From the IMG/VR virus record IMGVR_UViG_3300005471_000014, positions 1 to 64,000 of that record: DNA of 64,000 bases. The stretch is one strand, 5' to 3'. Each line of letters opens with the position of its first letter. Positions within the stretch are counted from its first letter, which is position 1. This stretch comes from a virus. A program made the position numbers and the translations under genes. The notes beneath the pieces are model-generated. The model was given only the letters and a program-made list of their open reading frames with translations, was not told where the DNA came from and made no database searches. Positions 7,328 to 14,704 of the stretch are shown here, piece by piece.

Positions 7328-7830
7328 CACAGAGCAACGTCCGGCTTATGCAGTCCCGAGGTCACGCCATCCTCGCGATCTACTCCGGAGCGCGCATCTA
7401 TATCGCGGAAAGCTACGGCTTCGGCCGCGCACCGGAGTGCTACTTGTCCGGATGCATCAGTCTCACGCGGCCGGCACACGTAATGAGTGCCGAGCAACAC
7501 AACATCATGCGAGGAGTACACATGGACAGCAACGAACCGAAACAGCCGGAACAGCCGCACATCTACGACGCCATGAAGGCAGCGGGGGTGCAGATCGATA
7601 ACCATTACTCGGACTTGTACGTGCCCGTCAACGACACGACGCGCGCCATCATCGCCAAGTATCCGGATGCGCGTCCGCGAACGTTCACGAGTCAGATCGA
7701 CAGCAAGCCGTGGTTTGAACTGACGTTCGCGTATCTGCCCTACTGGGAACAGCGTACGGCAGAAAAGCGGAACGCGGCAGGCTCGCCCACCGATGTCACC
7801 ACCAACAACACCACCGAGAGCAAATCATGA
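7324..7830 (+). CDS. Hypothetical 168-residue protein with an internal start
   Basis: The frame opens at ATGA 7324. A second in-frame ATG at 7522 has a much better ribosome site (GAGGAG), giving a shorter product MDSNEPKQPEQPHIYDAMKA. Two products from one frame, or a late gene start at 7522, are both possible. No family recognised. Confidence 0.5.
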   Translation: MTQSNVRLMQSRGHAILAIYSGARIYIAESYGFGRAPECYLSGCISLTRPAHVMSAEQHNIMRGVHMDSNEPKQPEQPHIYDAMKAAGVQIDNHYSDLYVPVNDTTRAIIAKYPDARPRTFTSQIDSKPWFELTFAYLPYWEQRTAEKRNAAGSPTDVTTNNTTESKS

Positions 7831-8522
7831 CAATTCGACGCAACCTCAATGCGGCCGAGATGAGCGGGCGCCTCGCACTGATTGAGACGATGGACGAAAC
7901 CGCACCGGTACCGTTGTACTTTGCCGTCCGCAGCGTGCGGGAGCTGATCGGCGAGAAGTGCGACGACCTGATACGCGATGTTCACGCGCTGAACCTAGCC
8001 GCGCCGAATTGCGATCAGATTCGCGAAGTCGAATCGGTGATGTATGCCTACGTCGCAGATGCGAATCCGCATCCGTTCGAGGCCGCGGAACAATTCGGGA
8101 GGTCGCTGGCAGACGCCAAGACTTCCGCGCCGATCATTGCGCGCGAAGTCGAAACGCGCCCTGACTTGAATCCGCCGCCGGTTCCGGCTCTGCCGACACG
8201 CGAACAGACGCTGCGCGACTTTTTGCGGAGCATTGCCAGGGGCGAACACTACCCCGACGACCCCGAAGGAATGACCAAGGCCGAGATCGCTGAAGCCGTC
8301 TTGAACGCAATCGAAACACGAGCGCGCTCTCTGCAAGCAACACTCTATCTTCACTCCCGCTATTCTGATCCGGACATCGAGCCGGCGCGCGAAGCCTTGG
8401 TTCGTGCCATTCAATCGCGCGCGCCTCGTATCGCTGCGCGATATGATATGCGTACCCTTTTAGGGACGCTCCAAGCCGCCACGGCGTTGCTCGATGGCTC
8501 AACCGATGAACCCGCAACGTGA
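7827..8522 (+). CDS. Hypothetical 231-residue protein
   Basis: Starts MTIRRNLNAAEMSGRLALIE. Helical N-terminal half, a Pro-rich hinge (PDLNPPPVPALPTREQT) and a helical C-terminal part. No motif I can assign. Its last base is shared with the next gene start. Confidence 0.55.
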   Translation: MTIRRNLNAAEMSGRLALIETMDETAPVPLYFAVRSVRELIGEKCDDLIRDVHALNLAAPNCDQIREVESVMYAYVADANPHPFEAAEQFGRSLADAKTSAPIIAREVETRPDLNPPPVPALPTREQTLRDFLRSIARGEHYPDDPEGMTKAEIAEAVLNAIETRARSLQATLYLHSRYSDPDIEPAREALVRAIQSRAPRIAARYDMRTLLGTLQAATALLDGSTDEPAT

Positions 8523-8755
8523 TGCTGAGATGGTGGCGCCCGTCTGCTCGCGAGGTTCGAGAGTTCCGCGAATCGCGCGACTTGACGCGCGAGCAGTTCG
8601 TGGCGCCGTTGGGCATCGCAATCGAGCGGATCAAAGACTATGAGACCGAGCGCGCGCAGATGTCTGCGCACCTATGGATGCTCGTGCGCATTACCTGGGA
8701 CCCGCTCGTGCGCGCGCAATGGCTGCAATGGATTCAGAAGAGGACGGAGCAATGA
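8522..8755 (+). CDS. Small XRE-type helix-turn-helix protein
   Basis: A 77-residue protein whose core REFRESRDLTREQFVAPLG followed by ERIKDYETERAQMS matches the Cro/CI pattern (helix, xxLTQExxAxxLGVSxxTIxxYExG). The ATG overlaps the previous stop (TGATG). Likely a small DNA-binding regulator inside the accessory gene train; target unknown. Confidence 0.65.
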   Translation: MLRWWRPSAREVREFRESRDLTREQFVAPLGIAIERIKDYETERAQMSAHLWMLVRITWDPLVRAQWLQWIQKRTEQ

Positions 8756-9432
8756 GAGAAACCATGAATCCAACGGAAGCTGAAGCCGCCGGTGCTGACC
8801 CGCGGCTTCCCGCACCCGTTCGTGAGCGCTGGAAGATCGTCATCGAACGCGCGACGGCGAACGCGGCAGCAATTCAAGAACGAATCGGGCCTGAGCGGCA
8901 AGCGGTGATCGCTGCATACATGGATCACATTGTGAAGAGCACGGACCCCACATGGATACGGCTCCGTGCGCTCAATCGCCTCGCCGATGAACACATGGCA
9001 TTCACCCAAGGCAACGTCGCTTGCCGGCGCGGCTGTTCACATTGCTGTCATTGCGCGGTCGCGGTCGCCAAACCCGAGGCGGAAATGATTGGCATGGCGA
9101 TCAAGCGACCACCCAAGAAGGTAAGCGGCGTTGTCAAAATGGACGCGAGCGGCAATTTCGAGGGCTTCGATTGGGGATACCACAACCCCTGCTCATTCCT
9201 CAAGAATGGCGAGTGCTCGATTTACGAGCATCGACCTCTCGCATGTCGCGTTCACTACAATCTCGACAATGATGACCTCCTGTGTCAGCTCAATCCGCCG
9301 TTGGGACAGCCGGTCCCGTGGCTCGATGCGACGGCTTACAAAAAAGCATACATGCACATCTGTGGGCCGAAGCCAAAGCTCGCCGACATTCGGGAATATT
9401 TCCCGAAGCCAACCGGAGCAGACCGCACATGA
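8752..9432 (+). CDS. YkgJ-like cysteine cluster protein
   Basis: 226 residues with the cysteine-rich core typical of YkgJ-family proteins: CRRGCSHCCH near residue 85, then PCSFLKNGECSIYEHRPLAC and a later CQLN and HICGP. The spacing CxxGCxxCC...PCxFL..G.CxIYxxRPxxCR fits the family, thought to bind zinc or an iron-sulfur cluster. It sits ATGA-coupled in the small gene train. Such proteins occur in bacteria and some phages without a proven role. Confidence 0.75.
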   Translation: MRETMNPTEAEAAGADPRLPAPVRERWKIVIERATANAAAIQERIGPERQAVIAAYMDHIVKSTDPTWIRLRALNRLADEHMAFTQGNVACRRGCSHCCHCAVAVAKPEAEMIGMAIKRPPKKVSGVVKMDASGNFEGFDWGYHNPCSFLKNGECSIYEHRPLACRVHYNLDNDDLLCQLNPPLGQPVPWLDATAYKKAYMHICGPKPKLADIREYFPKPTGADRT

Positions 9433-9599
9433 CGATCAGATTCATGCCCTGCATCTGCGTCCCCGGAATGGAATGCAACGTCAATGGACGTTGCCCTACG
9501 AAGGATCGCGAGCGCGAGCGACATCCGGACGAGCCAAAGAAGAAGCCGGAAACAACTGACGCGGCACGAGCTGATTGCATGAAGACGGTGCGATCGTGA
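9429..9599 (+). CDS. Hypothetical Cys-rich small protein
   Basis: 56 residues: MTIRFMPCICVPGMECNVNG with four Cys in the first 22 residues, then a charged Arg/Glu/Lys-rich helix. It may bind a metal. ATGA-coupled downstream of the YkgJ-like gene. Confidence 0.5.
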   Translation: MTIRFMPCICVPGMECNVNGRCPTKDRERERHPDEPKKKPETTDAARADCMKTVRS

Positions 9600-9838
9600 C
9601 TGCCGCGTGCGAAGAAAGCCGGAAGGCCGCCGCAAAACTGCGTGAAGGCCAAGTTTTGCAGGATCGTTACCGCGGCGGAAGGGTCTACGTCGATAGCTTG
9701 AAGGGTACGCGCGTACGCATATTTCAAGCTGAGAAGCCCCCCAAGAGCGATACCTACGTGCGCGCGCGTGGCTCCCCGGCGCGATGGGTAACCGCTGCGC
9801 GTCTCGTCAGGGACTTTTTCTTGGTCCAGCACGCATGA
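9596..9838 (+). CDS. Hypothetical 80-residue protein
   Basis: A GTG start at 9596 overlaps the previous TGA (GTGA). The product (MTAACEESRKAAAKLREGQV...) has a basic beta-like middle (DRYRGGRVYVDSLKGTRVRIF) that resembles a small RNA/DNA-binding barrel, but no family is certain. Confidence 0.5.
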   Translation: MTAACEESRKAAAKLREGQVLQDRYRGGRVYVDSLKGTRVRIFQAEKPPKSDTYVRARGSPARWVTAARLVRDFFLVQHA

Positions 9839-10089
9839 GGCCAGATCAGATCAAAACGGAGTGGGAGGCTATTCACGCAGCTCAGCGACGCCTTAGAGCA
9901 GCGAAGCGCTCACTTCGGTCAGCGCTCGCAAAGCGAGAACGGCGCGCTGCGCGAATTGAGGCGGCTGTCAGGGCATTTGAGGAATGTGCGCGCATCGTGG
10001 AGGCGGCCCAAACTGAACTGCAAATGGCACAACGCGAGAACGATCAGGCATTTCTGCGCTCGGCAAAACGGCGGTTGCGTGGCGTATGA
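9835..10089 (+). CDS. Coiled-coil small protein
   Basis: 84 residues, almost entirely an Arg/Ala/Glu-rich amphipathic helix (AAQRRLRAAKRSLRSALAKR...). Coupled to both neighbours. Function unknown. Confidence 0.5.
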   Translation: MRPDQIKTEWEAIHAAQRRLRAAKRSLRSALAKRERRAARIEAAVRAFEECARIVEAAQTELQMAQRENDQAFLRSAKRRLRGV

Positions 10090-10706
10090 GCCTCACCTCT
10101 CTACGCGAGCTGCCGCCATCGCTTGCGAAACTGCCCAGGGCGCACGGCTTCCCGGTGCCCTGGTTTGTTTGCTACTTCAATGGCAAACCGGATTTCCGCG
10201 TGATCGATCCCGTCAAGCGGCTGCGTGCGATGAAGCAGGGCCTGTGCTGGATTTGTGGCGAGCGGCTTCGCCCCTCGAAGACATTCGTACTCGGCCCGAT
10301 GTGCGTGATCCAGCGCATCAGTTACGAGCCACCGAGTCACCCTGATTGTGCGGAGGCGGCTATGCGCATTTGCCCGTTTCTCAGCATGACCGAGTTCGCG
10401 CGTAGAGAGGCGCAGCTACCCGACCCGAGCAAAATTGAGACGATCCCGTTGATGCAATCCCACAATCCCGGCGTGCATGCATTGTGGACGACGACGGCGT
10501 TCCGGCGCGATGACACGCTCGTTCACGTCGGGGCGCCGTCGAGCGTCACATGGCGCTCACACGGGCGCCCGGCAACGCGCGCAGAAGTATGCGATGCGCT
10601 GAAGGACGCGCACGCGCGTCTCGAAGATAAGGGCCATCTGCCGGTGTTGTGGCTCGACGAGCTACATCGAGAAGCAATTGCTCTTGCTCCGCCCGATCCG
10701 TCCTAA
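10086..10706 (+). CDS. Conserved-looking phage protein with zinc-type cysteines
   Basis: 206 residues. GLCWICGERL (CxxC, near residue 54), a later Cys in GPMCVIQR and HPDCAEAA could form a zinc site, as in many phage accessory proteins. A long polar region follows, ending in a Pro-rich tail. Last gene before a promoter-containing gap. Confidence 0.6.
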   Translation: MSLTSLRELPPSLAKLPRAHGFPVPWFVCYFNGKPDFRVIDPVKRLRAMKQGLCWICGERLRPSKTFVLGPMCVIQRISYEPPSHPDCAEAAMRICPFLSMTEFARREAQLPDPSKIETIPLMQSHNPGVHALWTTTAFRRDDTLVHVGAPSSVTWRSHGRPATRAEVCDALKDAHARLEDKGHLPVLWLDELHREAIALAPPDPS

Positions 10707-10743
10707 AAATGATTCATGTATTGACGACGAGACAACCATCGAG

Positions 10744-10772
10744 TAGAGCGCGACTCCACTTTGTGATATAAT
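10744..10772 (+). promoter_or_regulatory. Sigma70-type promoter with extended -10
   Basis: TGA-TATAAT at 10764-10772 gives an extended -10 with a perfect hexamer. A weak -35 (TAGAGC, 10744-10749) is 17 bases upstream. It would drive the gene at 10808 and those behind it. Confidence 0.65.
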
Positions 10773-10807
10773 GCTCTCGCGTCAACACAGATTGAGGGTC
10801 ACAACCC

Positions 10808-11422
10808 ATGGACCAAAACAACGAAGACGGCGCCAAAACTTTGCTCGCTGAGCGATACGAGATCGTGAACGCGACTTGGCCGGAATCTGACTTGCCGGCA
10901 CTCACGGATCACGAAGCGACGACAGCAGCGCGCCGTTTGTATCGCTACGGGTTTTCACTCTTTGACATCAAGCGCACGTTTCGCGGCGAGGTGCGGATCA
11001 CGAGCGGCAAGCGCCATACGTGGGTCTACGGCGAGCGGGGCCGAGTCGTGGCTGGCCGCTACGTCCGTCACCGGTCGCAGGTGATGATGATCAACGCTGG
11101 CAAGGGCTGGCACGAGGTCGTGCATGGCCTTTCGCACTATGTTCACCACGAGTGCCGCCCTCATGAGACGGGGCACCGCGACGGCCACGCGTGGGTCGAG
11201 CGCAAGATGATCGAACATGTCGTCGCTCAGGGCTGGCTCACTGGGAAGCTGAAGCGACCCGAACGCGCGAAGCCCGACCGCAACGTCAAGGCCGAGAACT
11301 ACGAGCGCGTGTGCCAGCGGCTCCGCAAATGGGAGTCGAGACTCAAGCGCGCGCAAACCACTATCAAAAAGCTGCGCCAATCCCGGCGCCGCTATGAACG
11401 AGAAGGAGTCTCTGCATCATGA
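10808..11422 (+). CDS. SprT-like zinc metallopeptidase
   Basis: 204 residues with HEVVH at residues 102-106 (HExxH), preceded by MMINAGKGW and followed by HYVHHECRPHETGHRDGHAW, where a downstream His could be the third ligand. This matches the SprT-like/WLM style of small zinc peptidases. The C-terminal third is a basic coiled coil (KRAQTTIKKLRQSRRRY). It starts after the GAGGGTCAC leader and an extended -10 promoter. SprT-like proteins cut DNA-protein crosslinks in cells; the phage target is unknown. Confidence 0.65.
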   Translation: MDQNNEDGAKTLLAERYEIVNATWPESDLPALTDHEATTAARRLYRYGFSLFDIKRTFRGEVRITSGKRHTWVYGERGRVVAGRYVRHRSQVMMINAGKGWHEVVHGLSHYVHHECRPHETGHRDGHAWVERKMIEHVVAQGWLTGKLKRPERAKPDRNVKAENYERVCQRLRKWESRLKRAQTTIKKLRQSRRRYEREGVSAS

Positions 11423-11688
11423 ACCAGAAACGCTCGGCGCCGCCGAAGCGCACCGGCGCCAAGAAGTCCCCGGCGCCACGGGTTGAACCCGAGCCGATCA
11501 ACGCCGTCGCCGAAGAGCTGGCGGAAGCGTGCCTGACCTTCATCGATGTGACGGGTCGGCCGCCAGTCACGAAGCTGTGCTGGATCGAGATGAACGAACA
11601 CATCATCGCGGGATGCCGTTCACGCATCGAGGCCGCTCGCGAAGAGCTTGCAATGAGAAGCGCACATGACCCAGTTCAACCCGGATGA
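11419..11688 (+). CDS. Hypothetical 89-residue protein
   Basis: ATGA-coupled. Basic Pro/Lys-rich N-terminus (MNQKRSAPPKRTGAKKSPAP), then a helical domain with WIEMNEHIIAGC. Unknown. Confidence 0.55.
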   Translation: MNQKRSAPPKRTGAKKSPAPRVEPEPINAVAEELAEACLTFIDVTGRPPVTKLCWIEMNEHIIAGCRSRIEAAREELAMRSAHDPVQPG

Positions 11689-12034
11689 TTTCAGCTTCGA
11701 CGGAATGTACCTGACCTACAGTGGCCAGTTCGTCGGCCGCTTCAAGCACCAGTCTCGCGACTGCGAGGCATTCACGAGATTCCTGATTGAGCACTTCACC
11801 GTCGAGGAATACTTCCGGCTGCATGCTGAAGGCATGTCCCCCGTGACCATCCTCGAAACGAAGGGCTACGTCAGCGCGACCGTCAAGGAACTGCTGACGC
11901 GCGCTGGCTACGAGCCCACGCAGGCGGGGTTCAAGGCATACGTCAACGACGCGCGCCCCGCCAGGGTTGAGGTCGAACCACATGAAGAAAACGCCGCCGC
12001 GCCAACCACACAGCCAACGACGAGGACAACATGA
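11666..12034 (+). CDS. Hypothetical 122-residue protein
   Basis: Starts MTQFNPDDFSFDGMYLTYSG, overlapping the previous gene by 23 bases. A GMSPVTILETKGYVSATVKE segment (about 55-74) could be a helix-turn-helix. The C-terminal tail is Thr/Pro-rich. Not recognised. Confidence 0.6.
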   Translation: MTQFNPDDFSFDGMYLTYSGQFVGRFKHQSRDCEAFTRFLIEHFTVEEYFRLHAEGMSPVTILETKGYVSATVKELLTRAGYEPTQAGFKAYVNDARPARVEVEPHEENAAAPTTQPTTRTT

Positions 12035-12597
12035 AATCGAAGCCCCGCAAGGCGAAGGCGCCTCCGCTCACCCTCAAGACAGGCAATGCCATAGACGGAT
12101 GGGTGGAGCATGAGGGACGCGCTCGATTCTATGCAGGCGACCGCGCGCTATTCGAGATCGTTCCTCGCGAACGCGGAATTGAAATCACGGGCATCGACAT
12201 CAACGAAATCGCGATCAGGCCCTCGCACGCCAATTGTGTATTCATCGATGATGCGGAGCGCCCGACGAAATCCGTCGCCGCTGCCACAGCGGAGGAGGAG
12301 CCGGCTGATCCGGGAGAAAAGAAGTACATCGTGCGAGGCGTCGGCGCCAAATATGGCGGCCTATGTGTCGCGTGCGGTCAGCCGACCGGGAATAGACCTT
12401 GGGACCTGGCGGAACTCGTGCTCCTGCAAGAGCCCGAGGACAAACAACTCGCAGCCAAAGCAAGAGAGCAAGGCAGAAAGGCACCGACGCCCGATCATGC
12501 TGTCGCCCATGCGAGATGCGTCGGCATCAGTATAAATTCGCGCGGCAAAGTGCGCGGCGAATTGCCCGCTTCGGTCATGGTCAAATCGCGAGAGTGA
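12031..12597 (+). CDS. Hypothetical 188-residue protein with CxxC
   Basis: Starts MKSKPRKAKAPPLTLKTGNA. A beta-rich first half is followed by GLCVACGQPT (CxxC) and a distant HARCVG that could complete a zinc site. Last gene of the left + strand block. A strong hairpin lies 5 bases after its stop. Confidence 0.6.
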   Translation: MKSKPRKAKAPPLTLKTGNAIDGWVEHEGRARFYAGDRALFEIVPRERGIEITGIDINEIAIRPSHANCVFIDDAERPTKSVAAATAEEEPADPGEKKYIVRGVGAKYGGLCVACGQPTGNRPWDLAELVLLQEPEDKQLAAKAREQGRKAPTPDHAVAHARCVGISINSRGKVRGELPASVMVKSRE

Positions 12598-12602
12598 AGA
12601 GC

Positions 12603-12632
12603 GGCGGCGCGGGATAAACCCTGCGCGCCGCC
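12603..12632. terminator. Hairpin between convergent gene blocks
   Basis: Perfect 9-bp arms GGCGGCGCG and CGCGCCGCC with a 12-base loop lie between the + gene ending at 12597 and the - frame ending at 12642. There is no U-tract on either strand. The position suggests a two-way transcription stop. Confidence 0.55.
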
Positions 12633-12641
12633 CTCCACGTT

Positions 12642-13108
12642 CTACGTGCGTGGCCCGCTCAGCAGAGCCGCTGCGCTGTACGTCTGCGATGCAGTCCCTG
12701 CGCCCATCCTGAACGCCGGATTTGCGGTACTCGTGAACACCGCATCGTTCGCGGCCCATTGCGCCAAGGGCAACGCGCCGAAGTTCTCCTCGATCGGCGC
12801 CCCCAGTGTTTTCATTTCCGCCCGAAGTATCGGCTTGCGCGCCGAAGCCTTCACAGTGTCTGGCTTCGGTGCGCTCGCTTTATCCTCGGGCGCTACGCAA
12901 AAGGGCTGACGAGCACCTGCGCGCGGGTCATATCCAGATCGGCTGGAAGTTTCCCCGAGCGCTGTGCATCGAGCAGCACCTTCAATGCGACTGCTTGGCC
13001 ATCGACCCCTGTATCCCATTCGGGACCGAAGAGCAGACGCTCACTCTTCCCATCCTCACGTTCCTTCTTCGTTGGCTGTTCAATGACAGCCACGCCAAAT
13101 AGCGACAT
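12642..13108 (-). CDS. Predicted -1 frameshift fusion product
   Basis: The 71-residue protein at 12893-13108 ends ...VLVSPFA at TAG. Just before the stop, CCT TTT lies in a C_CCT_TTT slippery heptamer (12905-12899). A -1 slip yields ...SPFCVAPEDKASAPKPD and continues for about 85 residues in an open frame, Ala/Pro/Lys-rich and then PIEENFGALPLAQWAANDAV, ending LLSGPRT at 12642. The extension has natural composition and stops just before the convergent hairpin. Alternatives are an independent gene beginning at an internal ATG (MKTLGAPIEE) or a simple overlap. Confidence 0.5.
12893..13108 (-). CDS. Hypothetical 71-residue protein (unshifted product)
   Basis: ATG at 13108 follows the recurrent TGAGGGTCA leader. 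The product MSLFGVAVIEQPTKKEREDG...LLFGPEWDTGVDGQAVALKV is acidic with a helical end. It terminates right after the CCCTTTT slippery site, so it is probably the short form of a frameshift pair. Function unknown. Confidence 0.65.
   Translation of the reverse strand: MSLFGVAVIEQPTKKEREDGKSERLLFGPEWDTGVDGQAVALKVLLDAQRSGKLPADLDMTRAQVLVSPFA
12899..12905 (-). other. Slippery heptamer C_CCT_TTT
   Basis: Read on the - strand, CCCTTTT is in the correct zero-frame phase for the X_XXY_YYZ pattern, two codons before the stop. I see no obvious pseudoknot, but the following DNA is GC-rich. Confidence 0.5.
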
Positions 13109-13118
13109 GGTTTGACCC

Positions 13119-13262
13119 TCAGTTGATTGGTTCACGATCGACTGAAAGTCCACCCACGGCAGGAAGCCGGGCGAGCACCAACGGGAGACGAACAACCCAA
13201 ACTCGCGTGCCCGGATTTCGCCAGCTTTCGGCCAGCGCCACACCCTTGCTCGCTTTCACCAT
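13119..13262 (-). CDS. Possible 47-residue protein
   Basis: ATG at 13262 follows CAAGGGTGA. The product MVKASKGVALAESWRNPGTR...LARLPAVGGLSVDREPIN ends with TGA inside the leader of the next gene. Three copies of GCAAGGGTG lie at or just upstream of its start (about 13251-13290). Coding status is uncertain. Confidence 0.4.
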   Translation of the reverse strand: MVKASKGVALAESWRNPGTRVWVVRLPLVLARLPAVGGLSVDREPIN

Positions 13263-13327
13263 TCACCCTTGCAGATAGATGCACCCTTGCAGCCTGCCAA
13301 CTTGAACCATGAGCCTTGAGTTGGTCA

Positions 13328-13400
13328 CATTGCAGACGGGAATTGAACCCGTGACTTCCGGCTTACAAAGCCAGTGCTCTGTCTACTGAGCTACTGCATC
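13328..13400 (-). tRNA. tRNA-Thr (anticodon UGU)
   Basis: On the - strand the D stem GCTC/GAGC, anticodon stem CTGGC/GCCGG with loop TTTGTAA, and T stem ACGGG/CCCGT with loop TTCAATT all fold. The acceptor GATGCAG/CTGCAAT has one A-A mismatch and an end G-U pair, and there is no encoded CCA. Anticodon TGT reads ACA threonine codons. The weak acceptor is unusual but common among phage tRNAs. Confidence 0.75.
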
Positions 13401-13486
13401 GGCTAGTGAGTGTTTTTCAAGAACACCCGGTAACTCGTTCGTCTGTTTCTGGCAATTTACTCTGCGTGTCGGACAATCGAAAAAAA

Positions 13487-14005
13487 CTATGCAGCCTCCA
13501 TCAAGTCCGTCGTGGCATTCACCACCTCAAGCGTCGCATCGACGATCGAGGGCTCCGCGCGATACAGCTCGCGCTTCGCATCGCGCTGCGCGGGATCGTA
13601 GTAGCGGCGGATGCGCACCTCGGTGACGGCGCCGCCCGGCGCGGTCTGAAGGTTCTGCTCCTTCAAGCCGCGATCGGTGAGCTTGCCCCACACTTCCGCC
13701 TCAAACTTCGCGAGATCGCGGCGACGATGAATCCATTCGGCGAGTGACTTGGTGACCTGTTGCCCGTCGAGTTCGATCGTGACGGGCGTCGCGAGATTCG
13801 TGCGCTGGATCGCCACGCGCAGCTCAAGAATCTTCGCGAGAATGTCGTGATGCGCCTGCAACCAGCCGGCGACAGTGGCCGCCTGATCCGGATACGTCGG
13901 CGTCTGGATATTGAGGTCCGCGCAGAACTCGCTCACCTTGCCGCGCAAATCCTCGGCTTTCTTCGCCAGCTCCTTGAGCTGCTTCATCGCATGGATGAGT
14001 TTCAT
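13487..14005 (-). CDS. DIP1984-family (septicolysin-like) protein
   Basis: 172 residues. The start at 14005 is set by AAAGGACG upstream. The pattern MKLIHAMKQLKELAKKAEDL...ELRVAIQRTNLAT...SLAEWIHRRRDLAKFEAEVW matches the coiled DIP1984 family (IxxTNxxT, then LxxAxxxRDxL). Family members occur in phages and actinobacteria; a cytolysin role has been suggested for some, without proof for phage copies. It lies behind a promoter-terminator unit. Confidence 0.7.
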   Translation of the reverse strand: MKLIHAMKQLKELAKKAEDLRGKVSEFCADLNIQTPTYPDQAATVAGWLQAHHDILAKILELRVAIQRTNLATPVTIELDGQQVTKSLAEWIHRRRDLAKFEAEVWGKLTDRGLKEQNLQTAPGGAVTEVRIRRYYDPAQRDAKRELYRAEPSIVDATLEVVNATTDLMEAA

Positions 14006-14031
14006 TTGTTTCGTCCTTTGACCCTTGAAAA

Positions 14032-14074
14032 GTGCCGGCGCATTCGTCTTTTTCAAAGACGAACGCGCCGGTAC
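14032..14074 (-). terminator. Long hairpin terminator before the DIP1984 gene
   Basis: Two 20-base arms (14032-14051 and 14055-14074) pair with only a G-U and an A-C flaw around a 3-base loop. On the - strand the stem is followed by ACTTTTC. It lies between a promoter at 14110-14139 and the gene at 14005, as a lambda tR'-like attenuator would. Confidence 0.65.
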
Positions 14075-14109
14075 AAAGTCACCACATAACACGGTATCAA
14101 CGCTAGCTG

Positions 14110-14139
14110 ATTAGAGGGTTCGCACATTCAGTCGGTCAA
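14110..14139 (-). promoter_or_regulatory. - strand sigma70-type promoter after the Q-like gene
   Basis: TTGACC (14134-14139) and TCTAAT (14110-14115) on the - strand are 18 bases apart. The -35 is the end of the 20-bp element repeated at 28.5 kb and 55.95 kb. The promoter sits between the Q-like gene and a strong terminator. Confidence 0.55.
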
Positions 14140-14152
14140 TCTTCGCAACACC
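14134..14152 (-). repeat. 20-bp shared element, copy 1
   Basis: On the + strand CGGTCAATCTTCGCAACACC (14133-14152) is identical at 28492-28511 and 17/19 matched at 55951-55969. All three lie at the head of - strand units. Possible activator, antiterminator or repressor site. Confidence 0.55.
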
Positions 14153-14153
14153 C

Positions 14154-14486
14154 TCAGACGAAAATCCCCAGGTGATGCAGCCGGCCGCGCAGATATGCGA
14201 GATACGTGCGCCAGTCGGAGTACAGAGCGGAGCGGCTTTTGTTGAGCCGGGACGCCTTCTGTTCGACCGAGCCGCCCTGGCAGTACCAAACATAGATCAG
14301 CGCATAGACCGATTCGTGACTGCGTCGAATCGCACCGTCGAGCGCCAGCACATCGTCATGCATGACTTCGTCTCCACCGGGAAGCGGCGCGCCCTCCGCT
14401 TGTCGCATCATCCAGTAGATCGGATTGGCATTGCTCTTTGTCCAGTCAAACGCTTGCTGGGACCAACGAACACACAGCTCGTCCAT
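14154..14486 (-). CDS. Antitermination protein Q-like / late regulator
   Basis: 110 residues from MDELCVRWSQQAFDW; an in-frame ATG at 14603 would lengthen it. The C-terminal VEQKASRLNKSRSALYSDWR is a sigma-region-4-like helix-turn-helix as in phage Q- and RinA/ArpU-type late regulators, and HESVYALIYVWYCQGGS precedes it as in that group. Position supports this: the gene is directly followed by a promoter and a strong terminator, the lambda Q-pR'-tR' order. The exact family is not certain. Confidence 0.55.
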   Translation of the reverse strand: MDELCVRWSQQAFDWTKSNANPIYWMMRQAEGAPLPGGDEVMHDDVLALDGAIRRSHESVYALIYVWYCQGGSVEQKASRLNKSRSALYSDWRTYLAYLRGRLHHLGIFV

Positions 14487-14704
14487 TGGACCGAGATCGG
14501 AAGGCAGTCCGGCGTCGGCTGGTTGCTCAGCTTCTCTTCGTTGCTCCAATAGGCGCGCAGCTCTTCTATCAACCACAGCGCCCACCCACGACGGTAACGG
14601 CATTTGAAATACTCACGGGCTTGCATGCGACGAACCTCTGCCGTCCGCTCGTAGTAGCGGCGGTAGTACCCGCGCTCAACCCGTGATCGTGTGGTGACCG
14701 TCAT
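14408..14704 (-). CDS. Hypothetical Arg/Tyr-rich protein
   Basis: 98 residues from an ATG (14704) overlapping the upstream stop as ATGA. MTVTTRSRVERGYYRRYYER is basic and aromatic. The last 30 residues overlap the Q-like gene in another frame and look less natural, so the end may be relaxed sequence. Unknown function, in a replication/regulation operon. Confidence 0.5.
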   Translation of the reverse strand: MTVTTRSRVERGYYRRYYERTAEVRRMQAREYFKCRYRRGWALWLIEELRAYWSNEEKLSNQPTPDCLPISVQWTSCVFVGPSKRLTGQRAMPIRSTG

